DNA of 64,000 nucleotides from an uncultured Verrucomicrobia subdivision 3 bacterium (GTDB lineage Bacteria > Verrucomicrobiota > Verrucomicrobiia > Limisphaerales > UBA11358): positions 1 to 64,000 of the forward strand of contig CAIQKM010000119.1 in the NCBI GenBank assembly GCA_903872345.1. The letters run 5' to 3'. Both the position numbers and the translations under genes were made by a program. Below, in pieces: positions 37,862 through 47,169 of the stretch (its first letter is position 1; each line of letters opens with the position of its first letter). The notes beneath the pieces were generated by a model that did no database searches, was not told the DNA's origin, and worked only from the letters and a program-made list of their open reading frames with translations.

Positions 37862-38042
37862 AATGCATTAAAGAAACCCCGAACCGGGTCGTACGAAAAA
37901 TCTCCGGGACCGTTGCTGCGGGGCGTTGGCGGTCACACGGGCGTAAGCGAGGCGGGCAGTTTACCGGCACGGAGTTTGCCGGCCAGGCCGGGTGCCATCG
38001 TCCAATTTGTGGAAACAGCCAATATAGTCCGCATGGTGCGTT

Positions 38043-41000
38043 TCATGGAACCTGCAGTCGATAGTAGCGGGACGGTGAATTGGCATTCAGCGGATTGGTG
38101 AAAATCAAATTGCCGGCGGCATCAAAATGGTTCGTGGCCATGGGTGTCCATTGTGGCGCCGCGAGATTGGTTGCCATCAGGACGGTGTAATTCCAGTTCG
38201 ACGGACCGCCCGACCCATTAATGACCAGTTGCCCGTTTTCAAGCTGAACACCGGTAAACGTTGGCGCGGTCAACGCCACGATAGATATCGTGCCGGCCGC
38301 AGTTAAAGCGTTGGTGTTCCAAGCCTGCCCGGCCGGCAACGCCGGCAGTTGCACGTTCGTGAATGAACCGCCGTAGCTAACGGCATTAAACAATCTAAAA
38401 CTGTCCCCGACCGCCAGCGGCAGCCCGCTGATGTTGGTCACAATCAAGGTCCCGCCACAGGTTAATGCGCCGGCAACCTTCGCGACATCATTCGTCAGGG
38501 GCGATTGGCTGATTTCAAAAACACTCGTGCTGCCAGGCAAAAGTGTCAGCGTGCCGCCAAACGTCAGCGTGCTCAATGAACTCAACGGGCCGCCCGGTGT
38601 CAGCACGCCACCCGGCTGCACCGCGACCGGTCCGTTGATGACACCCGCACCGGCCAGCACCCCACCGGCGGCAATCGTTACGGAACTGCCGGCGGCGATG
38701 GAACCGGCAACCTGTAAAAGACCGCCGGTAACCGTTGTGGTTCCGGTGTAACTATTGGCCGCCCCCAGCGTTAGCGTGCCGCCACTGACATTGACCGCCA
38801 ACTGACCGCTGCCGTTGCTGATGGCGGCGGACGTCACGTTGACATTACCCGGCCCGGCAAAGGTGAGCGTTTTCAAACCGCTGCTTCCGGCGGTCAGCCC
38901 GCCGCCAAGGGTCAATGCATTCGTCCCGGCGTTGGCCGCCTCCACAATCGTCAGCGGTTGGTTGACGGTAATGGGTCCGGAAAAAGTGGCATTATCATCC
39001 GTGCTACCACCCATCGAATACGTCCCACTCGTCACCAGATTAGTCACCACCACCGCTCGGCCGATGTTGTAGGGTCCGGCAATCATCAACGCCGGACTGG
39101 CATTGCTGCTCACCGTATTGGCATCCCCCAGAATGATTGCGGAAGCCGCCGCACCGAAAGCGCCAGGCGCGCCGTTCGGGGAATTGGCTCCCGCCACGAG
39201 CGATCCACCGCTGACGATGATTGGCCCGGTAAACGTATTGCCGGCGTTGCTCAGCAGCATGGTACCGTTGCCGCGTTTGATTATGCCGGTATCCGCCAGA
39301 CTGCTGCCCTTGATGGTCACGCCACTGACATTCAAATCCACACCACCGGCAGCGCCGCCGTTGGCCACGTTAAAAACGGTCCCGCCCGTCTGGCTCGGCA
39401 CCAGGTCCACAATGTTGATGGTGGAGGAATTCGCCCCGCCATTGACAATCACCCCGTCGTCCAAATCACAATCACCATATTTTATCCCGTTACCGGCATT
39501 ATTTCCACCGCCGCCCAGGATGCCGCCATTCAGCGTCAGCAGCCCGCGAATATGATATGAGCTGCCGGCACCACTGTCGGCGGATGGCGAATTGGTCAAC
39601 AACCCGCCCGCATTAATAGTCACCGGCAGACTGCCCAGTGCGGAAGTGGCCCCGGCCAAGGAGTTGTCACTGGCCACCACCACCGTGCCGCCGGAGTTGA
39701 TCGTCAGACCGCTGCTCAAATAAATTCCTTCCAAGGCGCCGTTATTCGCAAAGCCGAGCGACAAGGTTCCACCATTAACCACGGTTTGTCCAGTGTAACT
39801 CTCCAGTTTTGACGCATTGGTCAACGTCAGGGTCGCGGCCCCTGATTTGGTCAGCCCAGCCGAGCCAGCAATCGGACTGCCAGTGAGGGTGTAATTCAGC
39901 GTGGTATTATTAACCAAGATGGAAGCGGGGCTGACGGTGGCGGCGGCATTCACCAAAGTGTTGCCCAGAACCGTGTCATCAAACTGAACCAGTTTGCCAT
40001 CCTGATAAAGCGACGACACCCCGTTGCTATTCCAGTTGGCCGTCGTGTTGATGTCCCAGTTGGCGTTCACCGCGCCGCTCCATACGAGGGGCAAGCCCGC
40101 CCCCACGCTGGGCGTCGCACTTGCCTCCGGGGAATTAATGCTGATCCCGCCAGCGCCCACCGCTGTCACAACATAATAATAATTCGTGCCATTGAGCACA
40201 TTGGTATCGGCATAGGTCGTGTTGGTCAAAGTGGCCACCATGGTCGTTTCGCCACCGCTGCTGATGCCACGCTTGAGAACGTAGCTGGTCGCCCCGACCG
40301 AGGCGGGCCAGGTCAACGTCACCTGCCCGTTCGCCGGATAAGGATACAAACTGATCGGAGCCGCCGGCGGCGTGCTGACGATTTGCGAATTCGTCGAAAC
40401 GCCGCCCGCATTCATCGCCACCACCATGTAGGTATAAAGTGTGTTCGTTGCCAGGCCGCCGTCAGTGTAAGCGCTGGTGGTGACGCTTTGAACATAATTG
40501 CCCGGAAAGGTGAACGGTCCCGTCGGGCTGTTGGCACGATAAAGAATATAGCCCACCGCTCCGCTGACCGCCGACCAAGTGATTGTCGCCGTTTGATTCG
40601 TGGGCGTGATGTTGTCGGCCAGAACCACATTGCCCGGCGCGCTGCCGGGTGGCGGTGGCACGGGCTTACCCGTAACCGCCACGGAATTACTGCCCGTCCC
40701 GCCCGCACTGGTGGCGGTGACATAATAACTGTAGGTGCACCCGAGCGTTCCCGAGGTATCCGTATAGCCAGTTCCCGTGGTTGTATTATTGAGCGTGATG
40801 TAAAATGGAACATAGCCAAGTTGGTTAACCACCGTGCCGCGATAGACGGTGTAAAAGTTGGCGCCGGGGACGGCGCTCCAAGTGAAAGAGACGGCATTAT
40901 TGGTGCCCGTCACCGTGAGACCGCCCGGCGTGGCGGGCATGGCGGCAGCAATCCCGGCGGATGGCGTCACACCGATGCTCGGCGTTGAATTGGCGCTGGC

Positions 41001-43331
41001 ACTGATCGGGTTCACCGACTGCACCACATAATAATAAGGTATACCGTTGACCGCCGTATGATCCACAAAGATCGCATTCGCCGGGCCACTGCCGCAGACC
41101 GGGCCGGTTACGCCGTTGGCTATGGCAACATAGCCGCTGCCGGAATTCGTCGAACGCAACAGATTGTAACTGGTGGCCCCGGCAACCGCCGGCCAGCTTA
41201 GCAAAACTGCATTATTGCCGGCATAAGCCGTCACGCCGGCCGGCGCGGGGGGCACGTAACCGGTCAATTCCAACCGGATGTAATCATACATGAAATGGTG
41301 GGTAAAACCGGAACCGCCGGCTTGTCGAAAGCTAAAATTAATGGTGTTGTTGCCGGCATGCAGCAGGCTGCCCGCAAAGGTGAGCCGCTCGTCGGAGTAC
41401 CCCCCATGGTTTTCCTCGCGGATGTTGGAGTCGCTAATATCGTTGTTCGGGAACCAACCGGTCGTCGGCAAGGACGTCACCGGCGTACCGGTGGCGTTGC
41501 CGCTGCTCAAGAGGGTTCCGTTGACCGTCACATATATCGGGCTGTTGTCATCCGAAGCGATGCCCATCATCAGGGAAGCCGTGGCCCCGCCGGCTGGATT
41601 TGCGGCCAGATTGAAGGTGACCGTGGAACTGGAAACGGCATTGTTGCCGGCGGCATCGGGATAAACCGACTGGACGTAATTCCAGTCCGTATTCCACCGG
41701 TTCGTGCCCACAACATAGTTCAAGCCATTCGGAAAATCATAGGGAAATTCCATGAACTTGTCCCAGATCGGACTGGGCGCGGTCGGACTGGGCCCAACGT
41801 CGCCCACCCAATAGTCATCCCCATGCCGGAATTTGTCGGCCCGGCGGGTGGGATAGCCGATTTCAAAAACCGTTGGCCCCACCCGCGTTGGCGTCCATGT
41901 CACTTGTCCCAGACTGTTCGTCGCCCCGCCCGTCACCGCTACCGTGAAGGGCGTGGCCGGCAAAACATACGTAACTCCCGGATTGCCGCCGTTTTGATTT
42001 TTGGACATAAACATCCCCGTTGCCCCCGGACCAAAGGCATACAAAGTGTAGTTATTGCCTGCAATCACGTCGGAAATCAAAAAGTTGCCATTGGCGTCAG
42101 TCTTCGTCCAAAACTCGTATGGCTTTTCCCACAACTGAAAATCGTAAACGTTGTTGATCGTGTCCGCCGGCTGCTGCTCGACCCCCACCCACAGGTTGGA
42201 GGCCGAGGCGTTGGGATTATCGGCGTCATTGATAATGATCTGACCGGTCACGCTGCCGCGTTGCGCCGCCGAGGCATAATTGGAATTGTTCATCCAGCTA
42301 TACGGCCACGCCGTCGCCTCGGCCGCCGCCTGCGCTTTCGCATCCGCATACAACGCCTGCGAAGCCTGCACCGGGTCGGTCAGGGTGTTGGCGACATTGT
42401 TCACATAAATAAAATACGGACCCGAAACGCGCGTCCAGGTTTCGCCGGCGGCAAAACCGCTGTCATTCCCAAAATAGTAATGGCCGCCGTTGATCATGTT
42501 GACCATCGGCGCGTCATTTAAATCGGGCTTCAGCGGGCCGCCGTTGTAAAATTCCCAACTGGACACCACATGCCAGATGCCCACGTTCTGCCCGGTCACG
42601 CCATAACTGGCATCGCTCACGCTGCTCCAGCCCCAGACCCGTTCGGAACTGAACTCCGTGCTCCATTTATATTTGTCATCATAGGTGCCTTGCAACGGGC
42701 CGGACGTGCAAAGTGAATTTTCCTGCGGCGAATAGTCCGCCGGCGTGTAGGTGGCGTTGGCGCCATACTCGCGTTGCACCTGGTCATTCACGCTCATCCA
42801 GTTAAAATACGGCGCAATGTAGATGTTGTCCCGCTCCTCGCCGGTGCCCATCGCCGCATCCTGGGCGCGATGGCTCCAGATGGGGGTCACATAAAAGCCC
42901 GGCGACCCCCGCAGCATGGAAAAATGGATGTCCACCAGACCGTTGGTCGCGGAGTCGCACAACAAATCGATTTCCGCATAGCTGCCGTTGTTGGTCACCA
43001 ATGAATAAGCCCAGGCACTGCCGCCCCAGCCCCCGAATTCCCAATAGAACGTGCCGCCATTCTTGCCGCCCGCCAACAGGTTCTGTGTCTGCGTGCCGGT
43101 GCCGTTGTTGTAGGTATAGTTGATTTGGGAAATGGAGGCGCCCGACTTGTAAACCAGAATCGAAACGACGCCGTTCGCCATCGTCACCGTGCCGTTGCCA
43201 TTGTCCACCACCGTCACGTTCGCGCCGGTGCCCGTGCCGCCGCCGGGAATGTTGGCAAAGGCCGAAACAAGGGGAATCAACAGGCTGTAGAAAGCGAGCC
43301 GAACCGCTCCGATCGAACGGATTTTTTTCAT
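38043..43331 (-). CDS. PL4 rhamnogalacturonan lyase fused to FN3 and PATR repeats, YYRLQVP tail
   Basis: 1762 residues, ATG 43329-43331, signal peptide AVRLAFYSLLIPLVSAFA. Residues ~35-700 show the three-domain PL4 layout: super-sandwich with DDKYKWSTEFSSERVWGW (candidate catalytic Lys220) and GGHYYFGNDS (candidate His284), an FN3-like middle domain (GSVTGQIIINDADNPNA ... FQLWEKPYEFW), and a jelly-roll sugar-binding domain (MMGIASDDNSPIYVTVNG ... MYDYIRLELTGY). Four FN3 domains follow (~700-1130), then PATR repeats (LTLGAANSYTGTTTVTGG) and the class B tail. The family cuts the galacturonate-rhamnose backbone by beta-elimination, supplying substrate for the GH78 enzyme. It is convergent to GH29 copy C. 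Fusion of an endolyase to fibre-forming repeats suggests it stays on the cell surface. Confidence 0.9.
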   Translation of the reverse strand: MKKIRSIGAVRLAFYSLLIPLVSAFANIPGGGTGTGANVTVVDNGNGTVTMANGVVSILVYKSGASISQINYTYNNGTGTQTQNLLAGGKNGGTFYWEFGGWGGSAWAYSLVTNNGSYAEIDLLCDSATNGLVDIHFSMLRGSPGFYVTPIWSHRAQDAAMGTGEERDNIYIAPYFNWMSVNDQVQREYGANATYTPADYSPQENSLCTSGPLQGTYDDKYKWSTEFSSERVWGWSSVSDASYGVTGQNVGIWHVVSSWEFYNGGPLKPDLNDAPMVNMINGGHYYFGNDSGFAAGETWTRVSGPYFIYVNNVANTLTDPVQASQALYADAKAQAAAEATAWPYSWMNNSNYASAAQRGSVTGQIIINDADNPNASASNLWVGVEQQPADTINNVYDFQLWEKPYEFWTKTDANGNFLISDVIAGNNYTLYAFGPGATGMFMSKNQNGGNPGVTYVLPATPFTVAVTGGATNSLGQVTWTPTRVGPTVFEIGYPTRRADKFRHGDDYWVGDVGPSPTAPSPIWDKFMEFPYDFPNGLNYVVGTNRWNTDWNYVQSVYPDAAGNNAVSSSTVTFNLAANPAGGATASLMMGIASDDNSPIYVTVNGTLLSSGNATGTPVTSLPTTGWFPNNDISDSNIREENHGGYSDERLTFAGSLLHAGNNTINFSFRQAGGSGFTHHFMYDYIRLELTGYVPPAPAGVTAYAGNNAVLLSWPAVAGATSYNLLRSTNSGSGYVAIANGVTGPVCGSGPANAIFVDHTAVNGIPYYYVVQSVNPISASANSTPSIGVTPSAGIAAAMPATPGGLTVTGTNNAVSFTWSAVPGANFYTVYRGTVVNQLGYVPFYITLNNTTTGTGYTDTSGTLGCTYSYYVTATSAGGTGSNSVAVTGKPVPPPPGSAPGNVVLADNITPTNQTATITWSAVSGAVGYILYRANSPTGPFTFPGNYVQSVTTSAYTDGGLATNTLYTYMVVAMNAGGVSTNSQIVSTPPAAPISLYPYPANGQVTLTWPASVGATSYVLKRGISSGGETTMVATLTNTTYADTNVLNGTNYYYVVTAVGAGGISINSPEASATPSVGAGLPLVWSGAVNANWDINTTANWNSNGVSSLYQDGKLVQFDDTVLGNTLVNAAATVSPASILVNNTTLNYTLTGSPIAGSAGLTKSGAATLTLTNASKLESYTGQTVVNGGTLSLGFANNGALEGIYLSSGLTINSGGTVVVASDNSLAGATSALGSLPVTINAGGLLTNSPSADSGAGSSYHIRGLLTLNGGILGGGGNNAGNGIKYGDCDLDDGVIVNGGANSSTINIVDLVPSQTGGTVFNVANGGAAGGVDLNVSGVTIKGSSLADTGIIKRGNGTMLLSNAGNTFTGPIIVSGGSLVAGANSPNGAPGAFGAAASAIILGDANTVSSNASPALMIAGPYNIGRAVVVTNLVTSGTYSMGGSTDDNATFSGPITVNQPLTIVEAANAGTNALTLGGGLTAGSSGLKTLTFAGPGNVNVTSAAISNGSGQLAVNVSGGTLTLGAANSYTGTTTVTGGLLQVAGSIAAGSSVTIAAGGVLAGAGVINGPVAVQPGGVLTPGGPLSSLSTLTFGGTLTLLPGSTSVFEISQSPLTNDVAKVAGALTCGGTLIVTNISGLPLAVGDSFRLFNAVSYGGSFTNVQLPALPAGQAWNTNALTAAGTISIVALTAPTFTGVQLENGQLVINGSGGPSNWNYTVLMATNLAAPQWTPMATNHFDAAGNLIFTNPLNANSPSRYYRLQVP

Positions 43332-43570
43332 GTGTATGTTGCTAATGTTACACGATCAGCAGCAATGTTCACCTCAACAATTCTGGTGACAATTCAATGC
43401 GGCGATTCGGCATTCGGTTCGCCGTTTGACCGCCCTGCGCTCGCGGGAAATTTTGTTCAACATCCGGATTATGCCGGTTTATGCCCAATTCAAAGTCATC
43501 GCCATACGCCGCCAATGGCACGATGACTGATTAGCTTTGTTTGAATGGAAATGATGGATGGAATTCATAT

Positions 43571-43872
43571 ATGAGCGCACCGCTTGACAGTCGGCAGTTG
43601 CGGGCTTTCCGCGTCCTCGCCCGCACCGGCAGTTTTATGCAGACCGCGCGCGAGCTGCATCTCACCCAATCGGGCATCAGCCACTCCATGAAGGCGCTCG
43701 AATCGGAAATTGGCTGTCGCATTTTGGAACAGGGTGGGCAAAAAAGTTGCCCTCACTCAGGCCGGCGAGCAGCGTTTGCAATATGCCGAAAAATTTGCAA
43801 AAAATGGAATCCGCGCGGGAATCCCTCCAGCAGCTCGGCAGATGGGGATCCGCCAACGAAAGCACGGTAAGT
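43571..43872 (+). pseudogene. LysR-type regulator, N-terminal remnant with two frameshifts
   Basis: ATG 43571 starts a clear LysR winged helix: LDSRQLRAFRVLARTGSFMQ, TARELHLTQSGISHSMKALE. The frame breaks near 43730; the expected continuation (NRVGKKVALTQAGEQRLQYA) is in a second frame, and after the A-rich run near 43780 the coiled part (KMESARESLQQLGRWGSANE) is in a third. No effector-binding domain follows; a terminator hairpin lies just beyond. It is a dead gene divergent from the PL4 lyase, where it may once have regulated that gene. Confidence 0.85.
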
Positions 43873-43880
43873 GCGTCAAT

Positions 43881-43909
43881 TCAAAAACCCTCTTCCGGGA
43901 AAGAGGGTT
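43881..43909 (-). terminator. Intrinsic terminator of the minus-strand island
   Basis: AACCCTCTT / AAGAGGGTT form a perfect 9-bp stem with a 6-nt loop; read on the minus strand the stem is followed by TTTTTGAA. It sits 90 bp beyond the transglutaminase stop and ends the long minus-strand gene series. Confidence 0.8.
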
Positions 43910-43998
43910 GGATAAGGAAACGCGTCGAATGCTTTATTACACCAAGGGCGCCCCCGGTTTTATCTGCGTCCACCCGTTATTTGTGGTTGATATTCCGC

Positions 43999-44898
43999 TC
44001 AAACCACCCGCACCGTCATCTGATTATCCATCCGCTTGGACAGATCAATCGGACTGCCCACCGACACCTCGCGCGGATCCACCTGGTAACACCACACCTG
44101 AAAGTAAGTCAGTTTCGCCTCGCCATAAATCGTCGCAAACGCCCCATCCACCGCATCCGCGCCATGCGCCACCTTCACCCGGCCAATTCGCCGGGTGTTG
44201 AAACGCGGATCAAACGTCAGCCATTCGCCCCCGAGATATACTTCGCAATACGCGTGAAAATCCATAGGCGATCCCGAATCCAGACACGCAATGTCCGGCA
44301 GATGTCCCGTCACGTACCGCGCCGGCAAATTGAAAGCCCGGCACAAGGCAATCGCCGCATGCGCGAAATCCCGGCACACCCCGTAACGTCGCCCGATCAC
44401 CTCCGAGGCCGACAAGTCCGAACGCCCCGACATGTACCGGTACTCGATGTTCTGATGCACCCAGTCGCAAATCGCCTGCACCCGCGGCAAACCGTGGGCA
44501 ATCTGGCCGAACTGATTCCACGCCAAATCCAGCAGCTTGTCCGAATCGCAATAGCGGCTCGGCAGCGTATAGCGCAACAACTCATACGGCAGTTGTCCCA
44601 CCGACTGCACCGGCCACATCATTTCACGGCTGTCCGGCAGTGACGACACCGCCACCAGCGCATCATGATTGATCTCGTTGCTCCCCGGCATCAGCGTGGA
44701 ACGGTACGTAATGTTGCCGTGCGAATCCTGAAATTCATACGCCGGCTGCCCGATCCCGAAGGAAAGTCGCTCCTGCATCACCAGCACCCGGCCTTCCAGC
44801 CGGGGCTTGAGCACAAACAATGCCGGCGTGGGAACGGAAGTTCCGTACACCAGCCGGCAGCCGACGCGTACCGTTATGTTTAATGGGGTCCAGTTCAT
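43999..44898 (-). CDS. Transglutaminase-like cysteine protease family protein
   Basis: 299 residues, no signal peptide. The N-terminal beta domain (bacterial transglutaminase-like N region, VGCRLVYGTSVPTPALFVL) precedes the papain-like core with a complete triad: Cys175 in RYGVCRDFAHAAIAL, His215 in MDFHAYCEVYLGGEW, Asp230 in LTFDPRFN. Such proteins are putative cytoplasmic proteases or amidases, often in operons with circularly permuted ATP-grasp and alpha-E proteins, which are absent here. It is the last gene of the island, 25 bp after its neighbour, before a terminator. Substrate unknown. Confidence 0.88.
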   Translation of the reverse strand: MNWTPLNITVRVGCRLVYGTSVPTPALFVLKPRLEGRVLVMQERLSFGIGQPAYEFQDSHGNITYRSTLMPGSNEINHDALVAVSSLPDSREMMWPVQSVGQLPYELLRYTLPSRYCDSDKLLDLAWNQFGQIAHGLPRVQAICDWVHQNIEYRYMSGRSDLSASEVIGRRYGVCRDFAHAAIALCRAFNLPARYVTGHLPDIACLDSGSPMDFHAYCEVYLGGEWLTFDPRFNTRRIGRVKVAHGADAVDGAFATIYGEAKLTYFQVWCYQVDPREVSVGSPIDLSKRMDNQMTVRVV

Positions 44899-44923
44899 TT
44901 TAAAATCAGCGACTGCATGTTGA

Positions 44924-45322
44924 TTAATCTACCCGCCCATCCGCCTTCGCGGACTCCAGGGTTTGTTCAAATCCCGCGCCCGCCACCCCTTCTTCCACCA
45001 GCCGCTGGTTGTCGCTGCGCCCTTCTTCATCCTCATCTTCGCCCTGCGCCACCGGCACTTTGAACCCCGTGGAACCCGCCAACGGATCCCAGCGCTCGGA
45101 TTCTGCCGCCAACTCCAGCGCAAGCGCTTTCGGATCCGTATCCGTCTGGCCCGTCAATTCCCGTTTCGCCTGATCCCAGTCCGATTTCGAGGCCTGCGCC
45201 TCCGGCCGGCCATCCGTCGCCGCCAGTTCCATGGCCCGCTCCCGCACCATCTTGCGCGTCACCGTGCCGATGCCGACGGAATTTTCCGTCAGCAACCCAA
45301 CCTTCAAAGGATTGTTATTCAT
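44924..45322 (-). CDS. Conserved small acidic protein, DUF2934-like segment
   Basis: 132 residues, cytoplasmic by sequence. The middle (MVRERAMELAATDGRPEAQ, SKSDWDQAKRELTG) looks like the short helical DUF2934-type motif also present in the 46150-46404 protein. The C-terminal half is acidic and disordered (EDEDEEGRSDN). It is packed between two other small genes of the island. Proteins of this sort accompany Dps and PRC-barrel genes in stress islands; no biochemical function is known to me. Confidence 0.7.
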   Translation of the reverse strand: MNNNPLKVGLLTENSVGIGTVTRKMVRERAMELAATDGRPEAQASKSDWDQAKRELTGQTDTDPKALALELAAESERWDPLAGSTGFKVPVAQGEDEDEEGRSDNQRLVEEGVAGAGFEQTLESAKADGRVD

Positions 45323-45331
45323 AGCTAAACC

Positions 45332-45589
45332 TTACCGCGCATGCGGAAATGTCTGGGCATTATGCGAAGTCTTCATCTGCCGTTCCCCCCGGTCCTCGCG
45401 CGTATCGCGGGATTGGGAAAACGTATTGTCCCGCTTCGGCGCCTTCGCCGGCAGGTTGGTGGTTGGCCCATTGGGCCGCACCCGGTGCATCATCTGCGGA
45501 AACACCGGCGGCAGCGACCCTGCTGCCGGATTTTGAACCGGACCGCCGGGTTCAACCGCTGCCGTGACTTTCTTTTTATTGGATTTCAT
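45332..45589 (-). CDS. Small basic, disordered hypothetical protein
   Basis: 85 residues from ATG 45587-45589, 7 bp after the Dps stop. Lys-rich start (KSNKKKVTAAVEPGG), Pro/Asn/Arg-rich low-complexity body, no signal or membrane segment. The tight spacing on both sides supports a real gene. No family recognised; could be a nucleic-acid-binding small stress protein. Confidence 0.5.
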   Translation of the reverse strand: MKSNKKKVTAAVEPGGPVQNPAAGSLPPVFPQMMHRVRPNGPTTNLPAKAPKRDNTFSQSRDTREDRGERQMKTSHNAQTFPHAR

Positions 45590-45596
45590 AAATAAC

Positions 45597-46118
45597 TTAC
45601 TTCGCAGCTTGGGAATGCGCCTCCACAAACCACAGCCATTTGTCCAAACCCCGCGAAACCTCCGTCATCAAATCCGCCGTGTCCGCATCATCCAGCGCCC
45701 CCGCTTCTTCAATCGTGCCCCGGACTTCCTGGCCAAAGGTCGAAATCGCCCGGGCCACCGCTTCCACATGCGCCATCCCGTCCGCCACCGTCAGCGGATA
45801 CTCCGCCAGCCGGCTGCGCGCCGCCGAGGACCGCACCGTCCCCTCGGCAATGCCGCCCAGTTGCACAATGCGTTCCGCAATCAAATCCACATAGTCCTCG
45901 ACCGCTTCGCTCACCTTGTCAAACAGTTCATGTAACGCAATGAAACTCGGCCCCTTCACGTTCCAATGCGCCTGCTTCATTTGCAATTGCAAATCCACGG
46001 CGGACGCCAGCCGCTGATTCAGCAGTGCGTTGATTTCCGTCCGGCGACTCAGCGAAATATCGTTCTCAGTTGCATACATTTGCGGAGCTTCCGCCGGGCT
46101 GGGGTTGTTTTTATTCAT
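45597..46118 (-). CDS. dps: Dps family DNA-protecting ferritin-like protein
   Basis: 173 residues from ATG 46116-46118. The four-helix ferritin-like fold has all Dps ferroxidase ligands in the right spacing: His51 and His63 (KQAHWNVKGPSF, ALHELFD), Asp78 and Glu82 (YVDLIAERI). It should form a dodecamer that oxidises and stores iron with peroxide and shields DNA. The N-terminal tail (NKNNPSPAEAPQMYATEND) lacks the Lys-rich DNA-binding extension of E. coli Dps. It lies in the envelope/stress island among DUF2934 and PRC-barrel genes, consistent with general stress control. Confidence 0.93.
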   Translation of the reverse strand: MNKNNPSPAEAPQMYATENDISLSRRTEINALLNQRLASAVDLQLQMKQAHWNVKGPSFIALHELFDKVSEAVEDYVDLIAERIVQLGGIAEGTVRSSAARSRLAEYPLTVADGMAHVEAVARAISTFGQEVRGTIEEAGALDDADTADLMTEVSRGLDKWLWFVEAHSQAAK

Positions 46119-46149
46119 AAATGATAAGTATTGTCTGATTCCCGCCGCT

Positions 46150-46404
46150 TCAGGTCGGGTTGTGATAGCCATGTGCCCGCGTGCGATTCCGCTCCGCGAT
46201 CAGTTCCGCCTCGGCGTCCAGCCAATGCTGCACCGCGCGGCCCTCCGGCGCTCCCTGGTTCACATAGGTGAAGTATGCCTTCCGTGCCACTTCGTCCGGG
46301 GCCGGCGAATAGGCCGTCTCGCCGCGCTTCAATATTTCAGCGGAAAGCGGACGCGACGGTGCCGGGTCGTGAGTGTGATCTTGGGTCGAGTGGTGGTGTT
46401 TCAT
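46150..46404 (-). CDS. DUF2934 family small protein
   Basis: 84 residues. A His-rich start (KHHHSTQDHTHD) is followed by the DUF2934 motif (VARKAYFTYVNQGAPEGRAV, QHWLDAEAELIAERN). The ATG overlaps the PRC-barrel stop by four bases (ATGA), so the two are probably translated together. DUF2934 proteins have no established function; the His cluster could bind metal. Confidence 0.8.
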   Translation of the reverse strand: MKHHHSTQDHTHDPAPSRPLSAEILKRGETAYSPAPDEVARKAYFTYVNQGAPEGRAVQHWLDAEAELIAERNRTRAHGYHNPT

Positions 46405-47150
46405 AAAGTCAGGCCGTGAATGGGCGGCGCTGCCGCCCCCATCTCCGTGCCATTAAGGTTTAAGGTGTGCTCCGGGCTCTGCTCCGTCGCCGTGCGATTC
46501 AGCTTTATATATATGGCAGATTCGTCATAGCTGATCCGTTCTACCTGGCTCGACGGAATCAGAACTTCACGGCCGCTCAGCCGGTGCCCCGTCTTGACCA
46601 CCAGTTGCTGAATCACCCACGTGCGCGGTTCCATCATGAAGTCGCAGACATGCCCCACCACCCCGTCCGTCGCGTGAATGGCGTAGCCGTTCACCGCCTG
46701 TGTACTCCGCAAATGCGCATCCGCCGCCACCCGCGGCGCATCATGCAGCATCCCCTGCCCGTCCGCCAGCGGCCCCGGTGGCCGGTCCAGCGTCGGATAC
46801 GAATTCATGCCCCACAAACCGCCGCCATCCCAGTAATTCGGAAACCCGTAATGCCGGTAATATTCTATCTCATATTGCCGGGAGAGCGGCTTGTGCGTAT
46901 CAATCGACGGACTGTCCTCGATCTGTTTCCGGGTCAGATCCACCGCCAGGAATTTTTCCTCCAGTTGAAACCGGTCGAAGACATACGGCGCCAGCAGCAC
47001 CTGCCGCCCCGGCAGCCAGTTCCCCGTGTCCGCCACCACGTAGCGGACCACCCAGTTCTGGTCGTCAAAATAAAAATCCCGCACATGGCCGATCTCGCCG
47101 TCCAGCGCCGCGAGTTTGTTTCCGTAGGAGTGTTTGATGCTTCTTAACAT
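46401..47150 (-). CDS. Double PRC-barrel domain protein
   Basis: 249 residues from ATG 47148-47150; the open frame extends upstream but without homology. Two PRC-barrels: residues ~1-75 (KLAALDGEIGHVRDFYFDDQ, ADTGNWLPGRQVLLAP) and ~150-225 (VNGYAIHATDGVVGHVCDFM, KTGHRLSGREVLIPSSQVER). The linker has a DUF2934-gene-like context and a Tyr/His-rich stretch (YEIEYYRHYGFPNYWDGG). PRC-barrels are small beta-barrel protein- or RNA-interaction folds found in stress and photosynthesis proteins. Cytoplasmic; overlapped by the next gene. Confidence 0.88.
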   Translation of the reverse strand: MLRSIKHSYGNKLAALDGEIGHVRDFYFDDQNWVVRYVVADTGNWLPGRQVLLAPYVFDRFQLEEKFLAVDLTRKQIEDSPSIDTHKPLSRQYEIEYYRHYGFPNYWDGGGLWGMNSYPTLDRPPGPLADGQGMLHDAPRVAADAHLRSTQAVNGYAIHATDGVVGHVCDFMMEPRTWVIQQLVVKTGHRLSGREVLIPSSQVERISYDESAIYIKLNRTATEQSPEHTLNLNGTEMGAAAPPIHGLTL

Positions 47151-47169
47151 AATAAATTGTATGGAGGGC

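Noticed and set aside
37862..38042. Convergent gap between GH29 copy C and PL4, searched for a bidirectional terminator
   Set aside because: Only scattered GC-rich short repeats; no stem with a U-tract on either strand.
41295..42521. A 408-codon plus-strand frame opposite the PL4 lyase
   Set aside because: Antisense to conserved PL4 catalytic motifs and without protein-like features.
43747..44643. A 298-codon plus-strand frame overlapping the transglutaminase gene
   Set aside because: Only its first ~35 codons are meaningful, as the third frame of the LysR remnant; the rest is antisense to the transglutaminase catalytic core.
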